A stretch of DNA of 64,000 bases, from the NCBI GenBank assembly GCA_017644045.1, contig JAEPMI010000014.1, forward strand, positions 310,001 to 374,000, given 5' to 3'. This DNA is from Deltaproteobacteria bacterium. GTDB lineage: Bacteria > Myxococcota_A > Polyangia > Polyangiales > Houyiibacteriaceae. Every line of letters starts with the position of its first letter. Positions within the stretch are counted from its first letter, which is position 1. The notes under the pieces were generated by a model. That model had not been told where the DNA came from and searched no databases. It was given only the letters and a program-made list of their open reading frames with translations. Shown here piece after piece: positions 42,411 through 51,343 of the stretch. The position numbers and the translations under genes are program-made.

Positions 42411-42426
42411 GAGCCGCGCGCGGCTC
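42411..42426 (-). terminator. Palindromic hairpin in the EF-G upstream region
   Basis: GAGCCGCGCGCGGCTC is a perfect 16-base palindrome, overlapping the end of the small frame 42529-42425. A second inverted repeat, CCGAGCG-GA-CGCTCGG, lies at 42484-42499 within that frame. Together they could form attenuator-like RNA structures between the promoter and the EF-G gene. Confidence 0.35.
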
Positions 42427-42529
42427 AGTACGACGCCGGGAAGACCTGGATCATCGCGTAGTCCACCACGCGCACCTCACCCTCCGAGCGGACGCTCGGG
42501 GCGGTTGGCAGTGGGAACGGGCGAGTCAT
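42425..42529 (-). CDS. Putative 34-residue small protein or leader upstream of EF-G paralogue
   Basis: ATG 42529 opens a 34-residue frame ending VRVVDYAMIQVFPASY with consistently G/C-ending codons in the second half, as in the true genes here. A GGAGG stretch lies further upstream than ideal. It precedes the EF-G gene by 147 bases on the same strand and contains or touches two hairpin-forming repeats, so it may be a regulatory leader peptide. There is no recognised family; the evidence is codon bias and position only. Confidence 0.3.
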   Translation of the reverse strand: MTRPFPLPTAPSVRSEGEVRVVDYAMIQVFPASY

Positions 42530-42590
42530 GGCGACGAGACTTAGTCATCCTCCGGTGGCGTGGCAAGGCCAGATGAGCGAGGCTCGACCC

Positions 42591-42890
42591 ATGAGCGAGA
42601 GCGAGTGGAAGGTCTCGAAGGTCGAGGAAGGTCACCGTGGGCTCTTCGAGCTGACGAAGGATGGCGACGCCGTTGGCAAGATGACCTTCTCGCGGCTGAG
42701 CCCGACGGAGATCATCGTCGACCACACCGAGACCGACGACTCGATCCGAGGGCAGGGTGGCGGCAAGCGTCTCTTCGACGGGCTGGTCGCCTGGGCCCGG
42801 GACTCGGGCACCTCGATTCGGGCGACGTGCCCCTTCGCGCTGGCGATGTTCGAGCGGCACCCCGAGACCCAGGACGTGCTCGCGAAGTGA
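42591..42890 (+). CDS. Small GNAT-like N-acetyltransferase (YjdJ/PF14542 type)
   Basis: A 99-residue protein fitting the compact acetyltransferase family of yeast/bacterial YjdJ-type proteins: strand-rich start, VGKMTFSRLSPTEIIVDHTETDD, the acetyl-CoA loop RGQGGGKRLFDGLVAWAR (about 53-70), and CPFALAMFERHPE near the end. The family transfers acetyl groups to an unknown small-molecule or protein amine. ATG 42591 is preferred over 42528 because the domain starts there. It ends one base before the stop of the convergent lipoprotein gene. Confidence 0.85.
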   Translation: MSESEWKVSKVEEGHRGLFELTKDGDAVGKMTFSRLSPTEIIVDHTETDDSIRGQGGGKRLFDGLVAWARDSGTSIRATCPFALAMFERHPETQDVLAK

Positions 42891-42891
42891 G

Positions 42892-43593
42892 TCAGCGGAG
42901 GTCGGCGCGAAGGAGGGTGATCGCGTCCCGGGTCCCGCATTCGCCATCGTCGAGCTGGACGACGCTCTCATGGGGGCACTCGCCGCTCGCGGGCTCGCAG
43001 GCGTCGCAGGAGTTGTCGACGATCGCGACCCGGAGCGGGACTGGATCGTCGACGACGCCGCACGCGAGGAGCGACGCGCAGTAGCAGCCGGACTGCGTGA
43101 CCTGCATCATGTCTCCGCGGCGACAGACCTCGACTCGGGTGCGCTGGACCATCGGGTCGCCTGGGACCCGCTGGAAACGCCAGGTGGCCATCGGGTCCGT
43201 GGTGTCGCCGATCGAGGCTTCGAGTGTGTCGCCGTCCCGGCGATAGCGGATCCACTTCGGCGAGTCGTGCTGCGGTGCTTCGAAGCGGAGCGAGCGAGAC
43301 TCCCGCTCGCCCAACGCGAAGCGCGTGCGCTGGCCACCGGGCATCGCGACGAGCGCTCGTGCGCCCGGCTCGATCCACATCAGCTCCGGCCGCGTCACCC
43401 TGCCGGCTGCGTCGACGTTTGCGCTCAGGCCGACGAAGCCCCCGCCCTCGTCGCGGCCCCAGACCTCGAAGTCGCCGCCCGGGCCTTCGCCCACGCGCCA
43501 GGTCCCAGCCAGCCAGTCGGGGTTCTCGTCGCTCGTCGGAGCGCTCCGAGCACCACCGCACCCGAGCAGCATCACGAGCCAGAGCACCCTCAT
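42892..43593 (-). CDS. Lipoprotein with DUF6265-like lipocalin-type domain
   Basis: About 233 residues. VLWLVMLLGCGG is a lipoprotein signal (Cys at about residue 12). Residues about 25-150 follow the pattern of small lipocalin-like DUF6265 domains (DWLAGTWRVGEG, FVGLSANV, WRFQRV); the last 80 residues are Cys rich (nine Cys), suggesting disulfides. ATG 43593 overlaps the stop of the preceding gene by four bases (ATGA), so it belongs to the three-gene unit with the MCCFS-type protein and Rieske oxygenase. Ligand unknown. Confidence 0.65.
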   Translation of the reverse strand: MRVLWLVMLLGCGGARSAPTSDENPDWLAGTWRVGEGPGGDFEVWGRDEGGGFVGLSANVDAAGRVTRPELMWIEPGARALVAMPGGQRTRFALGERESRSLRFEAPQHDSPKWIRYRRDGDTLEASIGDTTDPMATWRFQRVPGDPMVQRTRVEVCRRGDMMQVTQSGCYCASLLACGVVDDPVPLRVAIVDNSCDACEPASGECPHESVVQLDDGECGTRDAITLLRADLR

Positions 43594-44423
43594 GGGCTCG
43601 TGGCACCTTCGGGCGCCGGTCGTCCGACCTCTTGGTCCTGATTCACGAAGAAGCCGGCCATGGTGCGCCGGAAGACGGGTGCGTCGGGGTCCACCAGCCC
43701 GGCGGCTCTGTCGACCTTCATCCACTTGCCGAGCGGTCCTTCGGAGCGCTCCCAGGCGCTCTCGGTGAGCGCGGGGCCGGGCTGGCAGTAGAGCTGGTGG
43801 TCGAAGGCGGCCTCGGCGTGCACCTCGCCGTCGTGCACGTGCACGGTCGGGAAGAAGACGATGTCCGGCTCCCGCCGCGGGAACTCGAAGGCCATCGGGT
43901 GGACTTTCTGCGGTCCTCGGCTTCCGTCGCGACCGAAGAGTCGCGCGAAGAACCCCTTCTTCGTTCGGTTCGCCTTCAGCTTGAAGACCGCGAAGCCCCA
44001 GTCCGCGTAGTGCGGGAGCTGCGCCCAGACCTCCGGCGCGAGCTTGAAGCGATCGTCGAGGCGATCGAAGTCTGCCTGGCTGGGTACGAAGGAGGCCTCG
44101 TACTCGCCGACGTCGTGCACGACCAACTTGGGCCTCGCCTGGGAGAGCGACTGCGGCGCGCCGAAGCCACCGCGGGTCTGCAGCATCATCGCGGGGAACG
44201 CGCGGTCGAGGTCGTCGAAGAAGTGGTCGTAGCCCGACAGGTCGACGAAGTGCACGGCGTCTTCCGCCGACCCCGGCGGAACCGGCAGCGGGAGGATCAT
44301 GGCCAGGTCTTCGTCGGCGATGAACGCCATCGAGTAGACCAGCGCTTGGCGGCCGTCATCGAGCGAACGCGCGAAGATCTTCGTCCCCGCGACGTAGGGC
44401 ACCGGCATCGAGAAGCAGCACAT
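43590..44423 (-). CDS. Conserved-looking protein of unknown function
   Basis: A 277-residue soluble protein starting MCCFSMPVPYVAGTKIFAR, with no signal peptide or membrane helix. Ordered hydrophobic/aromatic patterns (VYSMAFIADEDLAMILPLP, HFFDDLDRAFPAMM, DIVFFPTVHVHDGEVH) suggest a folded globular enzyme or binding protein; His and Asp cluster in the last pattern. I do not recognise the family. It sits nine bases after the Rieske oxygenase gene and overlaps the next lipoprotein gene by four bases, so it is probably co-expressed with both. Confidence 0.6.
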   Translation of the reverse strand: MCCFSMPVPYVAGTKIFARSLDDGRQALVYSMAFIADEDLAMILPLPVPPGSAEDAVHFVDLSGYDHFFDDLDRAFPAMMLQTRGGFGAPQSLSQARPKLVVHDVGEYEASFVPSQADFDRLDDRFKLAPEVWAQLPHYADWGFAVFKLKANRTKKGFFARLFGRDGSRGPQKVHPMAFEFPRREPDIVFFPTVHVHDGEVHAEAAFDHQLYCQPGPALTESAWERSEGPLGKWMKVDRAAGLVDPDAPVFRRTMAGFFVNQDQEVGRPAPEGATSP

Positions 44424-44432
44424 GGGCCGAGT

Positions 44433-45620
44433 CTATCCGAGCTTGTGGTCGACGCGATCGTGCCACGCGCCGAGGGCGCCCTCGTAGCGCGCGAAGCGGA
44501 AGTGCTCGTTGGCGTTCGTGTGCAGCCCACGTTGGATCTGCTCGCCGAGGGAGAAGTCCTCGTCCAGGGTCTTCACCGAAAAGGCATGGTTGGCTTCGAA
44601 GAACGCGGTCGCCTTCTCGAGGTGCGGCTCGAGGCTCGAGGTCGGCACGAGCGTGGTCAGGTCGATGCGCGTGGTGTCGACGCTCAGTGGAGTCATTCGG
44701 ATCAGCTCGAAGTGCCCGGCCTGCACCAGCAGGGTGGCGTTGGGGGCGACGTTGTAGACGAGGTGGGTGTGCTTGCGTAGGCGCCACTCCTCCTCCGGCT
44801 GCCCTTCGAGCTCCACCACGCTCTTGCGCGGCAGAACCGTTCGCAGGTGGTCTCCGAGCAGCGCGTAGAGCGAGACGTTGTCGGGGAAGAAGCCCGCGAT
44901 GGTGTCCTTGTGCGCGATCCGGAAGTGGTAGGCCTCGAGACCACCGTCGACGATCAGCTTCCAGTTCGACTTCCATTCGCGCGTCGTCGTTCGGAGCGCC
45001 ACGTGCGGCTCCGCGAGTCCGAGCGCGGTGAGCTCCGCGGCGAGCGCGTCGGTGCCGTCTGGGAGCGCCGAAGCGCTCTGCTCTCCGCCGACGAAGAGCA
45101 GCCCGGCGATCTCGCGGCACGGCAGCTCGACGAGCTTGGTGTCCGCGATGTCGAGGGTGGGGAACCCCTCCGGGAAGCGCACCGACGCGAGCGCTCCATC
45201 TCGGGAGTAGGTCCACGCGTGGTACGGGCACACGAAGCGCTTGCAGTGCCCGGACTGCCGCAGCTCCACCGTCGCCCCGCGGTGACGGCACACGTTCAGG
45301 AACGCCTTCACCGAGCCGTCGTCCTGCCGGACCAACAACGCTGGCGCGCCGTGGAGCTCGCGCGTCACGAAGTCGCCCGCGTTCTCGATCTCCCCAGTGT
45401 GGCCGACCACGTTCATCGCCGGCCGGAAGAGCCGCGCCATCTCGAGCTCGAAGCGCGCCGGGTCGCGGTACTCCTCCACCGACACCAACCGCTCGGCCTC
45501 ATCCATCGTCGGCCGCTTCTGCTGAACCCGCTCGATGCACTCCCGGACCAGCGCCCGTTCCACTTCCCGATCCACCTCCCGAGTATCGGCCAGCAGCGCC
45601 CTCCGTCCAAGAGCGGTCAC
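44433..45620 (-). CDS. Rieske-type aromatic ring-hydroxylating oxygenase, alpha subunit
   Basis: The 395-residue protein carries a complete Rieske 2Fe-2S site, CRHRG (Cys111, His113) and CPYHAW (Cys131, His134), and the mononuclear iron site LEAYHFRIAH (His232, His237) with a carboxylate candidate in EDFSLGEQIQRGL near the C-terminus. It should oxidise an organic substrate with electrons from a separate reductase; no ferredoxin or reductase gene is adjacent. Related enzymes act on aromatics, choline/carnitine-type amines or sterols, and the substrate cannot be chosen here. GTG 45620 gives normal family length; ATG 45506 is a shorter option. It leads a three-gene unit. Confidence 0.88.
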   Translation of the reverse strand: MTALGRRALLADTREVDREVERALVRECIERVQQKRPTMDEAERLVSVEEYRDPARFELEMARLFRPAMNVVGHTGEIENAGDFVTRELHGAPALLVRQDDGSVKAFLNVCRHRGATVELRQSGHCKRFVCPYHAWTYSRDGALASVRFPEGFPTLDIADTKLVELPCREIAGLLFVGGEQSASALPDGTDALAAELTALGLAEPHVALRTTTREWKSNWKLIVDGGLEAYHFRIAHKDTIAGFFPDNVSLYALLGDHLRTVLPRKSVVELEGQPEEEWRLRKHTHLVYNVAPNATLLVQAGHFELIRMTPLSVDTTRIDLTTLVPTSSLEPHLEKATAFFEANHAFSVKTLDEDFSLGEQIQRGLHTNANEHFRFARYEGALGAWHDRVDHKLG

Positions 45621-45699
45621 AGCTCGTCAACGCGCGAGGAATCGATCGCCCGCGGCGGCCCATGGCGCGGGTTCCGCGACCGCCGTTCGGGCGGAACGC

Positions 45700-46263
45700 T
45701 CAGGTCCGCCGAGCGTCGGCGTAGATCGCATCGACCGAGATTTCGACGTCCTGAGAGGAGAGGACGAACGAGTCGCCGGCCCCGTAAGTTCGCAAGAGCC
45801 AGGCGTTCCCTTGCCGCTCGAACACCTCGATGGTCGGATCGCCCTGGGAGATGAGAACGTACTCCCGCAGCGACTCGAGGCGCTGGTAGTGGCGAAACTT
45901 CTCGCCACGGTCGGATGCCTCGGTGGAGGGGCTGAGTACCTCGACGATGATCGTCGGGTTGGTCACCGCGTGCTGGTCGCTCGGTGACACGGTCTCCGGT
46001 CCACAGACGACGACCGCATCGGCGTAGGTGGTTCGATCCGTTGCCTCCACCCGGATGGCGAGGTCGGCGCTGAACACTGCGCACCCGTGAGCTCGTAGGG
46101 CAGTCCGGAGCTCCCCGACGGCGGCCGCGGACAAACGGGCGTGTTCCACGGTGCCGCCGCTCATGGCGTACACCACGCCGTCCAACCACTCGAGTCTCAC
46201 CTCGGAGGCCTCGCGGCGCTCTAGGTACTCGGCATAGCTGATGCGCTCGACCGGTTCGCCCAT
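45700..46263 (-). CDS. Uma2 family (DUF820) putative restriction endonuclease
   Basis: A 187-residue protein with the Uma2/DUF820 pattern: N-terminal helix SYAEYLERRE, RLEWLDGVVYAMSGGT, the nuclease core YADAVVVCGP ... NPTIIVEVLSPSTEASDRGEK (PD-(D/E)XK-like Asp, Glu and Lys), then a YQRLESLREYVLIS segment. Uma2 proteins are abundant orphan nuclease-like proteins in cyanobacteria and myxobacteria; real activity and targets are largely unproven. It lies alone, divergent from the methyltransferase 116 bases away. Active-site acids appear present. Confidence 0.9.
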   Translation of the reverse strand: MGEPVERISYAEYLERREASEVRLEWLDGVVYAMSGGTVEHARLSAAAVGELRTALRAHGCAVFSADLAIRVEATDRTTYADAVVVCGPETVSPSDQHAVTNPTIIVEVLSPSTEASDRGEKFRHYQRLESLREYVLISQGDPTIEVFERQGNAWLLRTYGAGDSFVLSSQDVEISVDAIYADARRT

Positions 46264-46379
46264 GCTCCACCCAGGCTAGCATGTTCGTCGTTCTCAGCCC
46301 TCGGCCCCGCTCCGCTTTCGCGGGGCGCATCTCGATAGGTTGGCGACGGGCGCTCGGTTCGCGAGGTAGCCTCGGCCCC

Positions 46380-47420
46380 ATGGCGCGTTGGGCCTTTCGT
46401 GCGGAGAACCTCCTCGAAGCGGCGGCGCTGCGACTGAACCTCGTCCCGGTCGTGCTCGCCGAGTCCTTCTTCCCGTTCATTCACGCTCGGGCGCTGATGG
46501 CGGCGACCAAGCTCGGCGTCTTCGAGGCGCTCGGGAAGGACTGGCGAACGCCGGAAGAGGTCGCCGAAGAGACGGGCACGGACCCGGTCGCCATCCGCCA
46601 GCTGATGACCGCGCTGACGGGCAGCGGCTATCTGAGGAGCAAGCGTGGCCGCTTCAAGCTCACGCCCGTCGCGCGCTGGGCGCTGAAGCGCCACCGCCAG
46701 TCGGTTCGCGACAAGATCCTCCTGCACTACCTGGAGTGGGACTTCGTGGGGAAGCTCGAGGAGTACCTGCAGACCGGCGAGTCGCTCGCCTTTCACGACC
46801 ACATGAGCTCGGACGAGTGGAAGGCGTACCAACGCGGCATGCGCGCCACCGTCGCGCCCTTCGCCGAGGAGACCACGAGTCGCCTGAAGCTCCCGAAGGG
46901 CGCGCGCTCGATGCTCGACATCGGCGGGAGCCACGGCTTCTTCTCGGTCTGCTTCTGCCGCCGGAACCCGGGGCTACGTTCGACCATTCTCGAGCTCCCG
47001 TCCGCGATCGAGCACGCGAAGCCGCTCCTCGACGCCGAGGCCATGGGCGACCGCATCACCTACCGCGCCGGCAACGCGCTCACCGACGACCTCGGCGAGG
47101 GCGAGCACGACCTCGTGCTCATCGCGAGCGTCATCCATCACTTCAGCGACGAGCAGATCCGCGAGCTCCTCCCGCGCATCCGCCGCGCCCTCCGCCCCGG
47201 CGGCCAGCTCGCCATCTTCGAACAGCTCCGCGCCGAGCCCGGGAAGGGCCTCAGCCAGATGGGCGCCATCCTCGACCTCTACTTCGGCCTCACCAGCCGC
47301 AGCGGCACCCGCTCCGAAGAAGAGATCCGCGCCTTCCTCTCCGACGCCGGCTTCCGCCTCCGCCCCACCATGCGCATGCGCACCATCCGCGACCTCGCCG
47401 TCCTCAGCGGCACCGCCTGA
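46380..47420 (+). CDS. SAM-dependent O-methyltransferase (class I, with winged-helix dimerisation domain)
   Basis: The 346-residue protein has an N-terminal helical/winged-helix domain (about 20-95: ALMAATKLGVFEALGKDWRTPEEVAEETGTDPVAIRQL split over helices) and a C-terminal SAM-binding Rossmann fold with motif I LDIGGSHGFF, acidic LELPSAIEH and a late motif LRPGGQLAIFE. This layout is that of plant-type small-molecule O-methyltransferases. It probably methylates a hydroxyl group in secondary metabolism; substrate unknown and no cluster is evident. ATG 46380 fits the domain start. It is followed by REP-like inverted repeats. Confidence 0.88.
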   Translation: MARWAFRAENLLEAAALRLNLVPVVLAESFFPFIHARALMAATKLGVFEALGKDWRTPEEVAEETGTDPVAIRQLMTALTGSGYLRSKRGRFKLTPVARWALKRHRQSVRDKILLHYLEWDFVGKLEEYLQTGESLAFHDHMSSDEWKAYQRGMRATVAPFAEETTSRLKLPKGARSMLDIGGSHGFFSVCFCRRNPGLRSTILELPSAIEHAKPLLDAEAMGDRITYRAGNALTDDLGEGEHDLVLIASVIHHFSDEQIRELLPRIRRALRPGGQLAIFEQLRAEPGKGLSQMGAILDLYFGLTSRSGTRSEEEIRAFLSDAGFRLRPTMRMRTIRDLAVLSGTA

Positions 47421-47447
47421 CGCAACCCAGCACCCATCGACACGACG

Positions 47448-47513
47448 GGGACGATCGTCTTCTTTGTATTCGTTTCGGCTCCAGAAAGAAGACAAAGAAG
47501 ACGATCGTCCCCG
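47448..47513. repeat. REP-like inverted pair (REPIN-like)
   Basis: The 21-base unit GGGGACGATCGTCTTCTTTGT (47448-47468, reverse complement at 47493-47513) forms a perfect inverted repeat with a 24-base spacer. Each unit contains the self-complementary core GACGATCGTC. The layout is that of REPIN-type mobile intergenic repeats, which may also stop transcription after the methyltransferase gene. Confidence 0.8.
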
Positions 47514-47568
47514 GCCGCTCTGGGGAATCGTCCGGTTTTCGTGGGGCGCCGTGAGAACAAGACGCACA

Positions 47569-47586
47569 AGAAGACGATCGTCCCCG
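47569..47586. repeat. Third copy of the REP-like unit
   Basis: ACAAGAAGACGATCGTCCCC-type sequence, matching 47493-47513 apart from one missing base, in the same orientation as the right arm of the inverted pair and 55 bases after it. Confidence 0.75.
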
Positions 47587-47650
47587 GTGTCACGAAAGCC
47601 TCACCCAGGCTGGGGAGGATCCCGTCGCGGGGACGCGTTATGGTCCGCCG

Positions 47651-50600
47651 ATGCGCCCCAGACTCCATCGATCGGTGGCTCGCGCCCTCGCGCTCCTGGC
47701 CCTCGCCGCCGTCCTGCCTGGCGAGGCTCCGGCCCGCGCTCAGCGCTCCTCGAACCCCTACGACCGCACCGTGCAGTCGCTCGAGCGAGATGTCCTTCGC
47801 TATGGGCGCAGCGCGCGCGAGAGCGGGCGAGCGATTCCGCCGATGCTGCGGATCGAGGGGCTGGCCGACCACGCCACGCCCGGTGTGGCCAAGGCGTCGC
47901 TCGCTCGGCTCGCCGACAATCGCCGCCTGCTCCCTCATCTTCGGGCCTACGCGACGATGCTTCGCGGCCTCGCCGAAGAGTCGACCGGCGACCCGGCCGT
48001 GGCTCAGGCGACCTTCGACTCACTCGGCTTCGTGCGCGACTGGATGGTGATCGGCGCCTTCGACAACGAAGGCAAGAGCGGCTTCGGTCGCGAGCTGCCG
48101 CCCGAGGCGCAGCGGAACGCGCGCGTCGATCGCAGCGCGACCTATCAGGGCAAGGAGCGTCAGGTGACCTGGCGTCGCTACCCGCGCGAGCTCTCGCCGA
48201 AGGGCTACATCAGCTTCGACTCGGTGCTGCGACCCTGGGTGAACACCTGTGCCTACGCGGAGACCTTCGTCACCCTCGAGCGCGCGGAGCCGCTGACGCT
48301 CTGGATCGGCGCGGCCGGTGCGTCGAAGGTCTGGTTCAACGGCGACCAGGTTCACTCCGACGAGGCCTACCGCCGCGTCGACTACGATCGCTTCTCGGCC
48401 GCGGTCGCCGGCCGCCAGGGCGCCAATCGGATCCTGGTGAAGGTGTGCACCGCCGAGGGGCCCTGGGGCTTCACGCTCCGCGTCGGTGACCGCCAGGGTG
48501 CCGCGCGCTCCGATCTCACCTTCACCGCCGAAGGTCCGACCGCGGCCTCGACCACGGCCGCCCCCGCGCCGCCCGCCGCGCCGGTCGCGCCGCTCGCCAA
48601 CCTCGAGGCGCTGGTCGCGGCCGCGCCCGACACCAACCGAGGCGCCGGCGTGCGCTACGACCTCTCGCGCTTCCTGAACTGGACCGGCGCGATCGACGAG
48701 GGCACCACCCGCTTCCGCGAGCTGGCCGAGAAGGCCGCCGAGCTCGACCCGAGCGTCGAGCACCTCGAGCTCGCGGCGGACTACGCGGAGAACCGCGCCG
48801 AGCGCATGCGCTTCGTGGCGCAGGCCGAGGAGCGTCGGGCGAGCGATCCGCGCGTGGTGCTCCAGCGGGCGTCGCTCCTCGCGAGCGGACCCGACCCCGG
48901 GCAGGCGCTGCGGCTCCTGCTCGAGGCGAACCTGCGCGGCGAAGAGGGCATCGAGGCGGACTGGATGATCGCCACGCTCTACGAACAGCGCGACCTGCGT
49001 GAGGCGGCGATGGCCATCATCGAGAAGAACCTCCGCGCGACCGGCGGCGCGGCCCGCTGGGTCCGCCGCCACGCGAACGCGCTCTCCCGGCTCGGTCAGC
49101 AGCAGGCGGCGTTCGAGGCGACCGAGCGCCTGCTCGCGCTGCGTCCCAACGACATGGACGCCCACAACCGCATGATCGCCGACGCGCGCGTCCGCGGTGA
49201 GCACGAGCGCATGCTCGCCCACCTCGAGACGATGCGGACCCTCGCGCCCGCCGACGTCGGGCAGCGGCTCTACGAAGCGAGCATTCTCGAGGGCCTCGAC
49301 CGCCGCGACGATGCGCTGGCGATCTACCGGCAGGTGATCGAGTGGGCGCCCGAAGAGGCGAGCTACCACGTGCGCCTCGGCGACGCGCTGGTGCGCTTCG
49401 ACCAGACGGACGCGGCCATCGCGGCCTTCCGCCAAGCGCTCGCGCTCCGCCCGCAGGACGCCGGCGTACGCGAGCGCCTCGAGCAGCTCCAGCCGACCGA
49501 GCGCCCGGACGAGAACCGCGCCATCGAGCCCGACGTCTTCCTGGCGCGCCGCTCGGACGAGACCCGCTACCCGATGAGCGTGCTCCACGATCTCACGGTC
49601 GCGACGGTCTACGAGAACGGCCTCACGCACCGCTTCCACCAGTACGTCTTCCAGGTGCACACCGAAGAGGGCGCCCGCCGCGCGCGCACCTTCGGCATCC
49701 CCTTCGAGCCCGGCGACGAGTGGGTCGACGTCCGCTCGGTGAAGACCTACCAGAAGGACGGCGCGATCCTCGACAACTACGAGTCGTTCACCAACTCGGT
49801 CGGTCAGGCCGCCTACCGCGTCTACTACGACGTGCGTCAGCGGGTGCTCCGCTTCCCGGAGCTCGAGCCCGGTGACGTGGTGGAGATCCGCTACCGCGTC
49901 GACGACGTCTCGCGCCGCAACGCCTTCAACGATTACTTCGGTCAGGTCGCGATGCTCCAGCGGGGGATCCCGGTGCGCTCGCTCGAGCACGTGCTCGTCG
50001 CTCCCGCGTCGCGGCAGCTGCACTTCAACGACCCCGGCATGCGCGGCCTGCGCCACGAGCGCTCGCGCGACGGGGACCAGCAGATCCATCGCTTCGTCGC
50101 GACCGACATCCCCGCGCTCCGCACCGAGCGGAACACGCCGGGCATGACCGAGATCGCGCCCTACCTGCACGTCTCGACCTACGCGAGCTGGGAAGACGTC
50201 GGCCGTTGGTGGTGGGGCCTCGCCCGGGACCAGCTCCGCCCGGACGAGGGCATCGCGCGCACCGTTCGTGAGCTCACCGCGGGCGTCACCGACCTGCGCG
50301 AGAAGGTCGCGAAGATCTACGCCTGGGTCACCGAGAACACGCGCTACGTCGGCCTGGAGTTCGGCATTCACGGCTTCAAGCCCTACCGGGTCACGCAGGT
50401 CGTCGACCGTGGCTTCGGCGACTGCAAGGACACCGCCTCGCTGCTCTACGCGATGTTCACGCTCGCCGGCATCGACGCGAAGATCGCGCTCGTCCGCACG
50501 AGCAACAACGGCATGATCGCGGACACCCCCGCGAGCCTCGCGGTCTTCAACCACGCCATCGCCTACGTGACGGAGCTCGACCTCTACCTGGACGGGACCA

Positions 50601-51343
50601 CCGACACCCACGGCATGAACGAGCTCCCCGCCGGCGACCAGGGCGCGCTGACGCTCCTCGTCGATCCCGAGAGCGTCGAGCTCCGCGTCGCCCCCTACCT
50701 CTCGGCCGACGACGTGCGGCGCGAGCGCACCCTCGAGATCCAGCTCGACGCGGATGGCTCGGCCGCCATCAAGGGTACCGAGCGCGTGACCGGCTCCCGC
50801 GCCGGCATGTACCGCACCCGCTATCAGGCGCCCGCCACTCGGCGCGAGCGGCTGCAGCAGTCGCTCGCCGGTCGCTTCGCCGGCATCGAGGTCACCGAGG
50901 AGTCCTTCGACGAGCTCGACCCGACCGAGCCGGTGCGCTTCACCTACGAGGCCACCGTGCCTCAGCTGGCGCAGCGCTCCGGCGGCGAGCTCCGCGTCGC
51001 GCCGGGCGGCGGCCGCATCGAGGGGCTCGCCAATACGCCCACCCGGAGACACCCATTGATGCTCGGGCCTCCAGAGACCTTCGTGGAGCGGCGGGTCGTG
51101 CGCCTGCCGCGCGGCCACCGGGTCACCACGATGCCCGACGGCGGCTCGGCCGAGTCGCCCTTCGGCAAGGTCTCCGTGAGCTATGAGCGAAACGGCAACG
51201 CCGTGACCATCGAGACCACCGTCTCCCTCACCCGGCCGCGCATCAGCGCCGACGAGTACCCGCGCTTCCGGCAGTGGGTGCAGGCCGCCGACCAGCTCCT
51301 CCGTGAACGCCTCGTGATCCAGTCGGGGGGTGTGGGTCGATGA
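47651..51343 (+). CDS. Giant exported protein with TPR region, DUF3857 and active-type transglutaminase-like domain
   Basis: A 1230-residue protein with a signal peptide (ALALLALAAVLPGEAPARA). Residues about 130-280 form a beta-sandwich-like domain; about 310-620 are TPR-like helices; about 640-800 match DUF3857; about 870-990 are a transglutaminase-like core with GDCKD (Cys925), FNHAIAYV (His968) and LDGT (Asp981), a complete Cys-His-Asp triad; a C-terminal beta region completes it. Such proteins are presumed periplasmic proteases or cross-linkers acting on peptides. It is followed 154 bases later by a paralogue that has lost the triad. Full length and intact motifs suggest activity; substrate is unknown. 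Confidence 0.88.
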   Translation: MRPRLHRSVARALALLALAAVLPGEAPARAQRSSNPYDRTVQSLERDVLRYGRSARESGRAIPPMLRIEGLADHATPGVAKASLARLADNRRLLPHLRAYATMLRGLAEESTGDPAVAQATFDSLGFVRDWMVIGAFDNEGKSGFGRELPPEAQRNARVDRSATYQGKERQVTWRRYPRELSPKGYISFDSVLRPWVNTCAYAETFVTLERAEPLTLWIGAAGASKVWFNGDQVHSDEAYRRVDYDRFSAAVAGRQGANRILVKVCTAEGPWGFTLRVGDRQGAARSDLTFTAEGPTAASTTAAPAPPAAPVAPLANLEALVAAAPDTNRGAGVRYDLSRFLNWTGAIDEGTTRFRELAEKAAELDPSVEHLELAADYAENRAERMRFVAQAEERRASDPRVVLQRASLLASGPDPGQALRLLLEANLRGEEGIEADWMIATLYEQRDLREAAMAIIEKNLRATGGAARWVRRHANALSRLGQQQAAFEATERLLALRPNDMDAHNRMIADARVRGEHERMLAHLETMRTLAPADVGQRLYEASILEGLDRRDDALAIYRQVIEWAPEEASYHVRLGDALVRFDQTDAAIAAFRQALALRPQDAGVRERLEQLQPTERPDENRAIEPDVFLARRSDETRYPMSVLHDLTVATVYENGLTHRFHQYVFQVHTEEGARRARTFGIPFEPGDEWVDVRSVKTYQKDGAILDNYESFTNSVGQAAYRVYYDVRQRVLRFPELEPGDVVEIRYRVDDVSRRNAFNDYFGQVAMLQRGIPVRSLEHVLVAPASRQLHFNDPGMRGLRHERSRDGDQQIHRFVATDIPALRTERNTPGMTEIAPYLHVSTYASWEDVGRWWWGLARDQLRPDEGIARTVRELTAGVTDLREKVAKIYAWVTENTRYVGLEFGIHGFKPYRVTQVVDRGFGDCKDTASLLYAMFTLAGIDAKIALVRTSNNGMIADTPASLAVFNHAIAYVTELDLYLDGTTDTHGMNELPAGDQGALTLLVDPESVELRVAPYLSADDVRRERTLEIQLDADGSAAIKGTERVTGSRAGMYRTRYQAPATRRERLQQSLAGRFAGIEVTEESFDELDPTEPVRFTYEATVPQLAQRSGGELRVAPGGGRIEGLANTPTRRHPLMLGPPETFVERRVVRLPRGHRVTTMPDGGSAESPFGKVSVSYERNGNAVTIETTVSLTRPRISADEYPRFRQWVQAADQLLRERLVIQSGGVGR

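Noticed and set aside
47464-48489. A plus-strand frame running from the REP-like repeats into the transglutaminase-like gene
   Set aside because: It is in a different frame from the recognised protein and Arg/Pro-rich; the repeats keep it open by chance.
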